NCBI GenBank assembly: GCA_018240285.1
Contig: JAFEGA010000006.1
Coordinates: 62,001-126,000 of the forward strand
DNA: 64,000 bases
Reading direction: 5' to 3'
Origin: Pseudomonadota bacterium
Lineage (GTDB): Bacteria > Pseudomonadota > Gammaproteobacteria > Burkholderiales > Nitrosomonadaceae
Shown here: one piece after another, positions 38,640-48,650 of the stretch
Position numbering within the stretch: position 1 is the stretch's first letter
Layout: the number at the start of each line of letters is the position of its first letter
Position numbers and translations under genes: made by a program
The notes under the pieces: model-generated
Databases searched by the model: none
What the model saw: the letters and a program-made list of their open reading frames with translations, nothing else
Told to the model about the DNA's origin: nothing

Positions 38640-40697
38640 ATGGCTAGTGGTTTAGTTATCGCAATTGTTAGTGCGATTGTAGCCCTGATATTCAGCGGTA
38701 TATGGATTAAGGGCATTTTTGATCAATCTACCGGCAACCAGCGGATGCAGGAAATCGCAAAAGCGATTCAAGAAGGTGCTTCCGCGTATCTTAAACGTCA
38801 ATATATGACGATCGGGATGGTCGGCGCCGTTTTATTTTTTGCACTTTGGCTGGCATTGGGCTGGGATACGGCTATTGGTTTCGCGCTAGGTGCGCTTCTT
38901 TCCGGTGCTGCCGGTTTCCTGGGTATGACCGTATCGGTTCAATCGAACGTGCGTACTGCACAGGCAGCGAGTGTTGGATTGAATGAAGCGCTCGCGATTG
39001 CTTTCCGCGGCGGTGCAGTGACAGGTATGCTCGTTGTTGCACTGGGTCTGTTAGGTGTGGCTGGTTACTGCGCCATGTTATTTAACGGATCGAATCCCGA
39101 TCAAGCCGTGAGCGATATCATTAAACCATTGGTCGGTTTTGCATTCGGCGGATCGCTGATTTCCATTTTTGCGCGTTTGGGCGGCGGTATTTTCACCAAA
39201 GGTGCGGACGTCGGTGCGGATCTGGTGGGTAAAGTAGAAGCCGGTATTCCGGAAGATGATCCACGCAACCCTGCGGTTATTGCGGATAACGTGGGCGATA
39301 ACGTCGGTGACTGCGCCGGTATGGCAGCAGACTTATTTGAAACCTATGCTGTCACGATCATCGCTACGATGATTCTGGGCGCATTGATATTTACGGCAAA
39401 CGCTGTTGACGCCGTCATTTTCCCGTTGGTGCTGGGTGCAGTATCGATTGTTGCATCCATTATCGGTTGCTACTACGTTAAGATGCGCGAAGGCGGCAAG
39501 ATCATGAATGCGCTCTATCGCGGACTGGCAGTCGCAGGTGGCATCGCCTTGCTGGCGTATCTTCCCGTAACGGTATGGTTCATGAGCGGTATGACACTGA
39601 ATCTCGACGGTACTGAAGTCGCAGGCGGAATGCTGGTCATGCGCGTATATCTGGCGGCGGCGCTTGGACTGGTGTTGACCGGACTGATGGTGATCATTAC
39701 CGAATACTATACTTCTACCGATTTCCCGCCGGTACAACATGTTGCCGAAGCATCGACAACCGGCCATGCAACTAACATCATCGCCGGTTTAGGTGTATCT
39801 ATGCGTGCAACCGCAGCGCCGGTTTTAGCCGTATGTATCAGTATTTTGCTGGCGTATGCGTTAGCCGGTTTGTACGGTATCGCGATCGCAGCAACGTCGA
39901 TGTTGTCGATGACCGGTATCATTGTGGCACTGGATGCATATGGCCCGATTACCGATAATGCCGGCGGTATCGCCGAAATGTCGGAAATGCCGGATTCAGT
40001 TCGTGCCATTACCGACCCGCTGGATGCAGTTGGTAACACCACCAAAGCGGTTACCAAAGGTTATGCGATTGGTTCCGCTGGTTTGGCTGCACTGGTATTG
40101 TTTGCCGACTACACGCATGCGCTGGAACATGCCGGACACTCGATAACCTTCGATTTATCCAATCACATGGTTATTATCGGTCTGTTTATCGGCGGTATGA
40201 TTCCTTACTTGTTCGGGGCGATGTCGATGGAAGCGGTTGGACGTGCTGCCGGGTCGGTGGTGATTGAAGTGCGCCGCCAGTTTAAGGAAATCCCTGGCAT
40301 CATGGAAAGCACTGCTAAACCTGATTACTCCCGTGCAGTGGATATGCTGACAAAAGCAGCGATTAAAGAAATGATGATTCCATCGCTATTGCCAGTGCTG
40401 ATTCCGCTGCTGGTTGGCGTAATTCTAGGTGCACAAGCACTGGGTGGTGTATTGATGGGTTCGATCGTGACCGGTTTGTTTGTTGCAATCTCTATGACAA
40501 CCGGTGGCGGTGCTTGGGATAATGCTAAAAAATATATCGAAGACGGTCATTTCGGCGGCAAAGGTAGCGAAGCGCACAAGGCATCTGTCACCGGTGATAC
40601 CGTGGGCGATCCTTACAAAGATACCGCCGGTCCAGCAATTAATCCATTGATTAAGATTATCAACATTGTAGCCTTGTTGATTATTCCATTGCTGTAA
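38640..40697 (+). CDS. hppA: K+-independent H+-pumping membrane pyrophosphatase
   Basis: The 685-residue membrane protein has about 16 transmembrane helices and couples PPi hydrolysis to proton export. Substrate-binding acidic motifs are visible: [26 protein letters not shown] in two halves, [19 protein letters not shown], and near the end [15 protein letters not shown]. Near residue 464 the sequence [10 protein letters not shown] has Lys where K+-dependent enzymes have Ala, the known marker of the K+-independent class. GGAG lies six bases before the ATG. It follows the PPi-PFK gene by 226 bases, and the two likely share the PPi pool. Confidence 0.96.
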   Translation: MASGLVIAIVSAIVALIFSGIWIKGIFDQSTGNQRMQEIAKAIQEGASAYLKRQYMTIGMVGAVLFFALWLALGWDTAIGFALGALLSGAAGFLGMTVSVQSNVRTAQAASVGLNEALAIAFRGGAVTGMLVVALGLLGVAGYCAMLFNGSNPDQAVSDIIKPLVGFAFGGSLISIFARLGGGIFTKGADVGADLVGKVEAGIPEDDPRNPAVIADNVGDNVGDCAGMAADLFETYAVTIIATMILGALIFTANAVDAVIFPLVLGAVSIVASIIGCYYVKMREGGKIMNALYRGLAVAGGIALLAYLPVTVWFMSGMTLNLDGTEVAGGMLVMRVYLAAALGLVLTGLMVIITEYYTSTDFPPVQHVAEASTTGHATNIIAGLGVSMRATAAPVLAVCISILLAYALAGLYGIAIAATSMLSMTGIIVALDAYGPITDNAGGIAEMSEMPDSVRAITDPLDAVGNTTKAVTKGYAIGSAGLAALVLFADYTHALEHAGHSITFDLSNHMVIIGLFIGGMIPYLFGAMSMEAVGRAAGSVVIEVRRQFKEIPGIMESTAKPDYSRAVDMLTKAAIKEMMIPSLLPVLIPLLVGVILGAQALGGVLMGSIVTGLFVAISMTTGGGAWDNAKKYIEDGHFGGKGSEAHKASVTGDTVGDPYKDTAGPAINPLIKIINIVALLIIPLL

Positions 40698-40723
40698 TAG
40701 CTGTAATCAGGGGTTAATCAGAG

Positions 40724-40760
40724 AAAGCACATCAGAAATCTGATGTGCTTTTTCTTTTTG
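40724..40760 (+). terminator. rho-independent terminator after hppA
   Basis: AAAGCACATCAG (40724-40735) and CTGATGTGCTTT (40740-40751) form a perfect 12-bp stem with a four-base loop, followed by a T-rich run. It lies 26 bases past the hppA stop. Confidence 0.9.
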
Positions 40761-41038
40761 GAATAGATGCTGAGGTAAGTATATTTCTATTTGATGATTG
40801 GAGAAGTGGAGTCGTAATTATAGTCACCCAAAATTTCCGATACATGGGGGCACGATTGTAGCGATATCGCCATTCTCCGGTTATGCACCATATTTCCCAG
40901 CGTATCAAAGACTAATAATCCGACACTTCTGTACGGCAATATGATTAAACCATACGGTGTAAGTAATTTCTGCTAGTCTAGAGTCTTATACTATTGCATA
41001 GTTACCAATTTCTAAAAAACAAAGAAGGAGAGTAATGC
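40761..41038. other. intergenic leader of the AT-rich block
   Basis: This stretch between the hppA terminator and the next gene is AT-rich and holds no gene that I can support. It should contain the promoter of the following ORF, whose ribosome binding site AAGGAGAG lies at about 41023-41030. Base composition drops here and stays low until about 46 kb, which suggests a different origin from the hppA side. Confidence 0.4.
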
Positions 41039-41794
41039 ATGTCAGTAGAAACACAACTAACCAAATTCGGGGTTACTATTCAACAAGCGAAAGATTTTAT
41101 CAATTCAAATATTCGGAATCCAGGCAATATATTCCAAGCCGCCAGAGATTTTGGCATTACCAGTGAAATGCTGAGTGAACTATCGGGTTATTCAGTGGAT
41201 GATGTACGCGGATATTTCGATAGTATCGGAAAAAATAGCAAGAACCTAGATTTTACCAAGATATTGATAAATACTGACTTAAATTCTTTAGAATCTCTAA
41301 TTGCAACTAATGGCAAAGAAGGAATTTTATCAAATGACTCATTACAAAAATCAGTTTTATCAAAAATAAAAGATCCAGGAGATTACGAGGATTTCTTTCA
41401 GCCTGTTAAATCATATCAAGATGATGATGGTGTTTATGATGCCGATGAATTAGGTGTGTCAAGTTTAGGCAGCATTCCTGCGACTGCTAAAAGTTTAGAA
41501 TCCGTATTTTACGGTTCCTTAATTAACATATTCTCCAGACTTGATGATGTTGAACTGAATCAAATTAAGGTTTTTCCAAATAAAGAAAGTGGAGAATATC
41601 GGTCATTACTTGTCAATGCCTTAAACTCACCTGCTGAAGTCTCTAGAAATGATGTGGATCTGGCTAATTTAGTAGTAAATGAAGCAGTTGACACCATTAA
41701 GCACTATTGGGATGGCGTGGACCCAGATACTGATCCTCCCGTGATAGATTATCGCACTGGCTTATTTGATTTTGGTTTACTGGGAAATATTTGA
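41039..41794 (+). CDS. acidic protein of unknown function
   Basis: I do not recognise this 251-residue protein. It has no signal peptide or membrane helix. Its N-terminal part contains ARDFGITSEMLSELSGYSVDDVRGYF, a pattern of two short helices that recurs in large exported proteins of nitrifiers and methylotrophs, shown here only to locate it. Near residue 128, DDDGVYDADEL looks like an EF-hand or calcium-binding loop, and the C-terminus is hydrophobic and ends LLGNI. Acidity, a calcium-like loop and a hydrophobic tail would fit a type I secretion substrate, but no exporter is adjacent. A strong terminator follows. Confidence 0.6.
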   Translation: MSVETQLTKFGVTIQQAKDFINSNIRNPGNIFQAARDFGITSEMLSELSGYSVDDVRGYFDSIGKNSKNLDFTKILINTDLNSLESLIATNGKEGILSNDSLQKSVLSKIKDPGDYEDFFQPVKSYQDDDGVYDADELGVSSLGSIPATAKSLESVFYGSLINIFSRLDDVELNQIKVFPNKESGEYRSLLVNALNSPAEVSRNDVDLANLVVNEAVDTIKHYWDGVDPDTDPPVIDYRTGLFDFGLLGNI

Positions 41795-41810
41795 AAACCG
41801 ACAATGATTT

Positions 41811-41866
41811 GATAGCTTCCGGGCTAGCAGATTTAATCTACTAGCCCGGAAGCTATCTTCTTTTTG
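41811..41866. terminator. strong rho-independent terminator, convergent position
   Basis: GATAGCTTCCGGGCTAG (41811-41827) and CTAGCCCGGAAGCTATC (41841-41857) form a perfect 17-bp stem with a 13-base loop, followed by TTCTTTTT. It lies between two convergent genes and could stop transcription from both sides. Confidence 0.92.
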
Positions 41867-41882
41867 AGAGTATTCTTTATTT

Positions 41883-42668
41883 TTAACAGCTACTATCCTT
41901 AACGCGCGTGCAATCACCTGTGCCGCCACTAGTGGCGCAAGACTTGCAAGGATTTTGCCGGTAGGTAATTACCGTCCATGTATTTAAGCTGGTAATGGTC
42001 ATCTTCTCATTGTTCTTTTCCTTGGCATCCCTAGCGAGAAGCAATGGGAAATCAACTTTAACATCGGGGCTGACGTAATTATCTTTCGCTAAAAAAAGTT
42101 CTGGTTGCCCGGTTTTATAATCATTGAGGACGATAAGCCCAATGTTTTTAATTTTTGCAACTTCACTAAGCTCTTTAACAAATTTAGGATCAAGAACTTT
42201 CAAATTCTTTATACTCAAATCATTCTTTTCTTTTTCTTGATTCTCATTGATCTTGCAAACTAACTCCGCTAAATCTGGGTGACTCTGATTATCTATAGTT
42301 ATGTATTTACAATAATCATATGTCGTATCATTTACTTTAATTCCCGAAAGTCCGAGTACTGTAATCGTTGATAGCTCTTTTATTTCTGAAGCGCTATCTT
42401 TTAATGTATTTTCATTTATTTCTTTTGGTCTGAGAAAAAATTCATTTTCGACTTCTTTATCTGGCTCAGATTCACGAGCCAAGAATTTGGTTTTCTTGTT
42501 ATCGCTATCGAAAAGCGTAACAAATCCAAGGTTAAACTCCTTTTCTGAATGTTTGTTGAGTTGTTGTTCAATTGTTGAAACAAGATCTTTAGGAACAGGT
42601 TTCGCGCAACCGACAAGATTAAGTGTCAGTAGAGATAAAGCCATTACGTGGAACAAACGATTCAACAT
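41883..42668 (-). CDS. lipoprotein of unknown function
   Basis: This 261-residue protein has a signal peptide with lipobox LVGC (Cys near residue 21), so it should be lipid-anchored in the periplasm or outer membrane. The mature part is charged and Lys/Glu-rich without a recognisable domain. The C-terminal end is Cys-rich (CKSCATSGGTGDC and a final Cys), which may form disulphides or bind metal. It starts 14 bases downstream of the FecR-TPR-barrel gene, so it is in the same transcript and probably works with it. Codon use is AT-rich like its neighbours. Confidence 0.65.
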   Translation of the reverse strand: MLNRLFHVMALSLLTLNLVGCAKPVPKDLVSTIEQQLNKHSEKEFNLGFVTLFDSDNKKTKFLARESEPDKEVENEFFLRPKEINENTLKDSASEIKELSTITVLGLSGIKVNDTTYDYCKYITIDNQSHPDLAELVCKINENQEKEKNDLSIKNLKVLDPKFVKELSEVAKIKNIGLIVLNDYKTGQPELFLAKDNYVSPDVKVDFPLLLARDAKEKNNEKMTITSLNTWTVITYRQNPCKSCATSGGTGDCTRVKDSSC

Positions 42669-42682
42669 ATTTCCCTCCCCTT

Positions 42683-45600
42683 TTAAAAATTTAATGTAAC
42701 TCTTGCGAAGACTGTGCGACTAGGAACAAAACGAGTAACGGTGGTTTGAGATGAGTGAAAATTTATGTCTTGGAATAAGAAGTTTTCATCAAATAAATTT
42801 TTTGCATCCAAACTGAAAATTCCTCGTCGATTAGGAAAGCGATAACCTACTGATGCATCTACCAGGAAGAATTTTTCTGGTTTTTCATTTTTCCTTCCAC
42901 TACGCTCTATATTTTGATGAACATATGTTCCGGTTAGGCTGGTAAAAAAACCTTGAGGATTAAAGTAACTGATACTGGTAGGAATACTTAAAGTTTCAAT
43001 CTTGTGAGGCTCGTAGAATCCAGAAATTACTTCAAATCGGGCTTCACTTTTAGCACTCCAGTTTTTATGCAAAATTCCATATAAATAGCCAGAATATAAT
43101 TCTTCCTTCTGCTCTTGGATTGATGATGTATTTAGGATTAATACTGAATGCTTATTACTTGAGGATATAGGAAAACTCAAATGACGTGCTGAAATTTCAA
43201 AACCACTAAAAACTTTATTATCATAATGCGCATCAGCACCAATTCCCATTCGGCGGGATTTTGTACCATCGAGATCATCAAATAATTGATTAAATCCGGC
43301 AACCTGAATGGGTTCTATGGTTTGATAAGTGGCTAAAGGGGCCTTAATTGTTTCAATCCAAGCCATGCGCAATCGCAAGTTATTGAGAATATCCCATTGA
43401 ATTCCAAATTTTGGATTAAATCCATCAATGGCATGAAAACTTGTTTGATGATAGGAATCATAGCTAAATCCAACAGTTGTATTCAGATTTGGAGCAAAGT
43501 TGAGATTAGTATAAATGTAGCCATTAGTTTTATTGTGATTTCCATTGCTAGGTACAGAATCACCAATTGGGCTGCCGTTAACCGCGCTGATTACTTGAGA
43601 GGATTCGTCAGAATTCGTACGAAAAACGCCAGACCCCGCTATTAAATTGAATAAATGATTATGAAAATAATATTGGACCTCAGTTTGATATCCCTTAATC
43701 CTTTTATTGACAAGATTATGCTGAAGACTAGCTATACCTGTGATGTCTTCAAGTTTTTTATCATTAAATTGACTAGATACAATAATGTACTGATTGGTAG
43801 ATAGATCATATTTGGCGCCCAAACGCGCGATATCATCATCAATTTTTCGTCGAATTCTATTTTGCGCATCTCTGGGATCATCCGAAGGCTTATCGAAATT
43901 CTGCAACAAATTTCCCTGATCTGATGAGCGTGTACGCACCTCAGCCTGGATATTCAATTTAGTAGTTAATGCATGCTGGACGAAAGCGTTGAGAATATCA
44001 TGATTCTGATCGCTGTTTCTACGAAATCCTTTGGTTTCATAATGAAATTGACCTAAACTGATCGATGTTCTCTCATTAAATTTTGAGAAAACAATTTCAT
44101 TACCCAAGGTAGCATTGCTACCAGTAATCCCTGAAGCGACCAATTGCGGCTTACTGCGCTCCATTAGTGGTGTAAATTCATTAAATCCTGCTACAGATGG
44201 ACCCGTGCCGGTAATGATATTCAGATCGGCTACGGCCATGTGTGGCTGTACAGGATTGACATTGATCGGCTGTAAAAGCTGTGCCTGCAACAATTCACTG
44301 ACACGTGCAGCTTCATGCCGCGGGGTGTTAGCATAAGTATCCGAAAGAAACCGATGCGCGGAATGATTGGAGGGGTCGAAGCTCAGAGATTTTGCGGTTT
44401 CCATAATTGCGCGCCGCTCAAATCCCAGAGTTTCAAATATACGCGCAAGACTTGAACCACGAGCCGCTTCATCGCGATCCAGAAGAAACTTAGATCGGTA
44501 TACCGCGCGGTTATTATTCAATTCGATCGATTTCTGAATATCCCGTAGCGCTTCAACAGGCCTGTTCTGCGTTTGTTTTTGAATGGCATCGTAAAACCAC
44601 GGTGTCGGATCCTTGGGGTCGCGTTCTTTGGCGAGATCGAATTGAGTGCCGGCGAGCGGGTAACGCTTTTCCTCAAAATAGGCTTTTCCCAGATAGCTGC
44701 GGATAAGAGAATTCGCCGGATCGAGACTGGCGGCGATTTCCAGTTCGATGCGCCCGGCTTCCAAGTTGCCTTCACGGATAAAGGCAATTCCTAATCCCAA
44801 TCTTGGCATGGGGTCAGCTTGATCAAGTGTAATGGCCTGTGTGAAGAAATTTTTTGCTGATTGGGTGTCAATTTGCAGTAAATGCGCAAAACCTAATACC
44901 GTTTGGGTTTTACCTAGATCAGCATTCAAACTGACTGCATGCTGTGCCGCATCTAATGCAAGATCCAGATAGCCTAACGACATCTGCAATTCGGCCAGTC
45001 TTGCCCAAGCAAGTGCGTTTTTCTTGTCCAGTGCGACTACTTTTTGCACGCTTTCGAGCGTTGAATCAATCTCGAATTGTGCTTGTTGCACGTAGGAGAG
45101 CGCTAAATGCGCGGCAGCAGAGCGTTGATCCAGCGTGATTGCCTTGTTGGCCAATTCTAGCGCCCGGTCTTTTTCATTCTGTACTACCGCGATAATGGCC
45201 AGCAGTGCGTGCGCAGCACTATTATCAGGCTCGAGTTGCAGAGCTTGCCGGATAACTTCCTTGGCTTCTTCGGCTTGCCCGGTCGTGAGTAAATGACTTG
45301 CTTTGCGAATCAAATCGCCAGCGCTGTTTTCATTGCGCTGCCAATAATCCAGAATGGCGGGGTAATACAATGCCCATTGCACGGCATCGGCCGGGCGAAT
45401 GATAATCTCTTTGTGCGGCGCTTGACCCTTTTGTGTAACGGCTGCTTCATGATCGTTGAGAAGCAAACTTCCCAGCTCATTGCTAACCGACACCTTGCCT
45501 TCATACACCACAACTTCTGTACTGTCCGCTTTAAGGCCGACAAAAAATTCCGTTCCTTCCACACTGGCATTGGCAAAGGGCGTTCTGATTTTAAAGGGTC

Positions 45601-46006
45601 TGGGCGTGCGCGTGATGATGTGGATCGCACCTTCCAGCAAGTCCAGCAGCGATGTGCCTTTCTCTTCTTGCAGTTGCGGAAATGTGATACTGGTTTTCTG
45701 ATCAAGACGCAACATGCTGTCGTTACTTAAACGCAGCGCCGCGCGGCTTTGCGACCGGGCGCGGATCATATCGCCCGAGCAAAGAATGATATCCATGCCG
45801 GCTTGCTGCCAGGCATTTTCTTGAGCACGGCGTACTTCGATTATTCCCTGTATCGATACCACGCGTGCTACTTCTGTTTTGCAAGCTGATGCTGCGTGCG
45901 ACTTGGTTATTAAGGCCATCCAGCAGGTCACTGTAAAAACAGTGAGCAACATCGCCGGGAGTTTCCGCCGATATACATAAATCGCAATCGCCCAGCATAT
46001 TTTCAT
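42683..46006 (-). CDS. FecR domain - TPR - outer-membrane beta-barrel fusion protein
   Basis: This 1107-residue exported protein has three parts. After a signal peptide (hydrophobic about 18-38, cleaved near SHAASA) comes a FecR domain (about 45-200: GDMIRARSQSRAALRLSND, FKIRTPFANASVEGTEFFV). Residues 245-560 are TPR repeats (for example AAHALLAIIAVVQNEKDRAL). From about 620 to the end is a beta-barrel with amphipathic strands ending FARVTLNF, and NLFDENFLF, both like TonB-dependent receptors. I see no TonB box or plug domain. It may be an outer-membrane pore or anchor with a periplasmic sensor arm. It forms a unit with the downstream lipoprotein. Confidence 0.75.
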   Translation of the reverse strand: MKICWAIAIYVYRRKLPAMLLTVFTVTCWMALITKSHAASACKTEVARVVSIQGIIEVRRAQENAWQQAGMDIILCSGDMIRARSQSRAALRLSNDSMLRLDQKTSITFPQLQEEKGTSLLDLLEGAIHIITRTPRPFKIRTPFANASVEGTEFFVGLKADSTEVVVYEGKVSVSNELGSLLLNDHEAAVTQKGQAPHKEIIIRPADAVQWALYYPAILDYWQRNENSAGDLIRKASHLLTTGQAEEAKEVIRQALQLEPDNSAAHALLAIIAVVQNEKDRALELANKAITLDQRSAAAHLALSYVQQAQFEIDSTLESVQKVVALDKKNALAWARLAELQMSLGYLDLALDAAQHAVSLNADLGKTQTVLGFAHLLQIDTQSAKNFFTQAITLDQADPMPRLGLGIAFIREGNLEAGRIELEIAASLDPANSLIRSYLGKAYFEEKRYPLAGTQFDLAKERDPKDPTPWFYDAIQKQTQNRPVEALRDIQKSIELNNNRAVYRSKFLLDRDEAARGSSLARIFETLGFERRAIMETAKSLSFDPSNHSAHRFLSDTYANTPRHEAARVSELLQAQLLQPINVNPVQPHMAVADLNIITGTGPSVAGFNEFTPLMERSKPQLVASGITGSNATLGNEIVFSKFNERTSISLGQFHYETKGFRRNSDQNHDILNAFVQHALTTKLNIQAEVRTRSSDQGNLLQNFDKPSDDPRDAQNRIRRKIDDDIARLGAKYDLSTNQYIIVSSQFNDKKLEDITGIASLQHNLVNKRIKGYQTEVQYYFHNHLFNLIAGSGVFRTNSDESSQVISAVNGSPIGDSVPSNGNHNKTNGYIYTNLNFAPNLNTTVGFSYDSYHQTSFHAIDGFNPKFGIQWDILNNLRLRMAWIETIKAPLATYQTIEPIQVAGFNQLFDDLDGTKSRRMGIGADAHYDNKVFSGFEISARHLSFPISSSNKHSVLILNTSSIQEQKEELYSGYLYGILHKNWSAKSEARFEVISGFYEPHKIETLSIPTSISYFNPQGFFTSLTGTYVHQNIERSGRKNEKPEKFFLVDASVGYRFPNRRGIFSLDAKNLFDENFLFQDINFHSSQTTVTRFVPSRTVFARVTLNF

Positions 46007-46262
46007 TTTTGACCATTCTTTCTATCCGTCGGCCTAATTACGAATAATGAGTGAGTATTTGTTTATAAGAAACTGGATATAAGCGACTTACTTTATGCAT
46101 GCCCCCATTATACGAAATGGGTATCGTTATAACTAGTTAGGAAATATGATTTTTATCAAATCCGATTGAAATTTTAATTAAAGGTTTGTTTTCTGTATGT
46201 GATATTTCTCACAAGCGAGCCTTCGCGACTTTGTTGTTGATTTTTATGTAAACGGCTCAGAA

Positions 46263-48500
46263 TCACTTGCTATCTATTCTGATAATAGGCCAAGGAGCCG
46301 CGGGAGATTCATTTTGATATTTTGCGCACAGTGAAAGAAAGTAATGTGTAGGGCCATCCGATGGAAATGTGCTCAGAATTTCGTGAAAATATTGACTGGC
46401 CTCATGCCATTTCTTTAGTTGATAGGCCTCTAAAGCGCTAGCGAAGATTTCGCATAACCATAGTTGTTGCTTACTGGTGGATTGCCGGTATGCAATAAGC
46501 TCAAACAATTCAACCGGTTTAATTCTTCCAGGTAAGGCAAAGCTCCCCAACGGACGTATCAGAAAATCATCCAACCCTTCGATGACCTCACCCGACAGCA
46601 GAATGCTTGTTTTTAAAATCTTATTGGCGCCTTGAATCCTATTGGCTGTGTTGACGACATCGCCTGTAACGCGATAAATGCCGTCGCTTTTATTTAAAGA
46701 CATTTCGCCGGAATGTAAGCCAATTCTGGTTGGAAGCGAAGGATTTCGTTTGTTAAAATGCGTAATCATGGCATTGAGATCAAGAGCTGCTTTGCATGCA
46801 CGAGACCTATCAGCAGGGCTTGGTGCCTTCTTGACCCAGCCGAAAAGTTTTGCTGCGTGTGGATTTTCTGATTTCTTATTCCAGATGGAAAGTGAAGAAT
46901 CCCCTGTTGTGTCCATAACCCTGCCATGATGCTGAACAATAGGATTCTTTAATGTTGCGCGATAATTAGTCATCAGCTTCTCAAGCGCGGAGGGATTCAT
47001 GGTTTCGGCCAGCGTTGTATAGCCTGCAATGTCGGTTGTTAAGCATGTACCCGAGAACACACCACCCTGTTTTTCGATAATCGCATCCAGCTCGTCGTCC
47101 GGTCCGGATTTGCCAATAAACTCCTCAAGCGCAAGAACCTTTAATGCCCAAACTAGCATTAATGTAAACACAACGAGTGCAACCGGTATGATGAGCGGTA
47201 GCCATATCATGGCATTCTTAAAGAAAGCGTAGGCAATGAATGTATAAATGCTGAGAAGAAGAAGGCTGAGAACGATAGTTTTTCGGGTGGTCAGAATTTG
47301 CGCCGACAACCCTATGGCAAAACCAAATAGAAACAAAATGCTCAAATTACCAGCGGTTGATAGTGGTCTGATCGGCTTATTTTCTAGCAAATTAGCGAAA
47401 GCTGTTGCGGTGATTTCGACACCGCTGATGTAAAGCCCGTCCGGGCTGGAAAATACCGTTGGATAATCATCCCGGACAATATCTTGTTCGGATTGCGAAG
47501 TGCCCGAGAATCCGACGAAAACAATCTTATCTTTTAAATTTTCTCGTTCTGATTGATGATTCCGGTTGTCTGCATCTAACTGCAACGCCTGATAGTAGGG
47601 AATGGTTTTTATGCTGCGTGGCGGACCATAAAAATTCAGGTAGCGGATTTGATCACCGGAGTAGAGTTCCAGCAGCGAACGCATTACTCTTTTTTCTTCC
47701 ACCTTTAAACGATTGTCGCGATCCAGATTCTCTTTCAGTTGCGATGCTAATTGCGGGCTGCTGACAAACATATTTCGTAGCGTCAGGATCAGATCTTCGA
47801 TATCCGCTTCATCCATTTGAGCAGGTAACTGCGCCGCAAGCTCCGGGTTTGACAAGTTGAGCAACCGGACGAAGTCGCCATATAGCGCGGATGCATATAA
47901 TTGCAGGACAACGACCGGCACTGTGGGGATGTCGCCGGCGTTCGACTTAAATGTCCAATAATGATGAACCCTTTCCACTTTGGGCAAAATAAAAGGCGCG
48001 TGCGCTTTGGCAGCATCGGCAACCAGCGGCAGCAGTTGCGCAGCGCCTTCGCGGATATAGTGGTGCTGAATCGCGTCATCATGCTGGTTTAGAAGCGCGG
48101 AATCCTCATAATCCAGCCGCTCAACCAATACCACACGGCCCGCTGCCTTAATGGCATTTGCCAGCGCTTCATCCTGTTCCGGTATGTCGCTCGGTGTATC
48201 GAAAATAAGATCAAAAATGATCGCACTGGCGCCTGCTTCCGCCAGTTGAGTGATTAATTGCGCATGAAGACTGCGCGGCCATAATCGCGGCTTAATCGAT
48301 AGATTAAGCTGGCTGGCCGAAGGCTGATCGATCGCGATGACGACGACATCGGCAGGCGCATCGATCGCGCCGCGCAAATGAAATAATGTGTTTAAACCCA
48401 CTCTCTCTTCCAGCCATAAACCGGCGGGTGATAAATAAAGGATCACGCCCAGCAGGCCGGTAAGAGTGCCAAGAAAAAAATATTTAAGCCATCTGACCAT
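46263..48500 (-). CDS. CHASE2 domain class III adenylate cyclase
   Basis: The 745-residue inner-membrane protein has an N-terminal helix (about 6-26), a periplasmic CHASE2 sensor (to about 330), three helices (about 350-430) and a cytosolic class III cyclase. The cyclase has metal Asp residues in TTDIAGYTT near 490 and TTGDSSLSIW near 530, and the transition-state Asn-Arg pair in VVNTANRIQ near 617. The Lys that normally selects adenine, three residues before GD, is Asp here (MDTTGD), so substrate choice is uncertain. A TPR-like pair of helices ends the protein. It lies 256 bases upstream of the FecR-TPR-barrel gene on the same strand. Confidence 0.88.
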   Translation of the reverse strand: MVRWLKYFFLGTLTGLLGVILYLSPAGLWLEERVGLNTLFHLRGAIDAPADVVVIAIDQPSASQLNLSIKPRLWPRSLHAQLITQLAEAGASAIIFDLIFDTPSDIPEQDEALANAIKAAGRVVLVERLDYEDSALLNQHDDAIQHHYIREGAAQLLPLVADAAKAHAPFILPKVERVHHYWTFKSNAGDIPTVPVVVLQLYASALYGDFVRLLNLSNPELAAQLPAQMDEADIEDLILTLRNMFVSSPQLASQLKENLDRDNRLKVEEKRVMRSLLELYSGDQIRYLNFYGPPRSIKTIPYYQALQLDADNRNHQSERENLKDKIVFVGFSGTSQSEQDIVRDDYPTVFSSPDGLYISGVEITATAFANLLENKPIRPLSTAGNLSILFLFGFAIGLSAQILTTRKTIVLSLLLLSIYTFIAYAFFKNAMIWLPLIIPVALVVFTLMLVWALKVLALEEFIGKSGPDDELDAIIEKQGGVFSGTCLTTDIAGYTTLAETMNPSALEKLMTNYRATLKNPIVQHHGRVMDTTGDSSLSIWNKKSENPHAAKLFGWVKKAPSPADRSRACKAALDLNAMITHFNKRNPSLPTRIGLHSGEMSLNKSDGIYRVTGDVVNTANRIQGANKILKTSILLSGEVIEGLDDFLIRPLGSFALPGRIKPVELFELIAYRQSTSKQQLWLCEIFASALEAYQLKKWHEASQYFHEILSTFPSDGPTHYFLSLCAKYQNESPAAPWPIIRIDSK

Positions 48501-48650
48501 GTATTTAAATCTTATGGGTAGGCTGTGATTAAAAAATATCGGGAGTGATTATGGGTATCGCAGAGTAACACTAAAAGGCTATTTTGCAAGCACATTCAGG
48601 TTTTAGGCAGGCGCTCCGAAAACAGGCGCCGGGTTTTATAGACAAGACTT

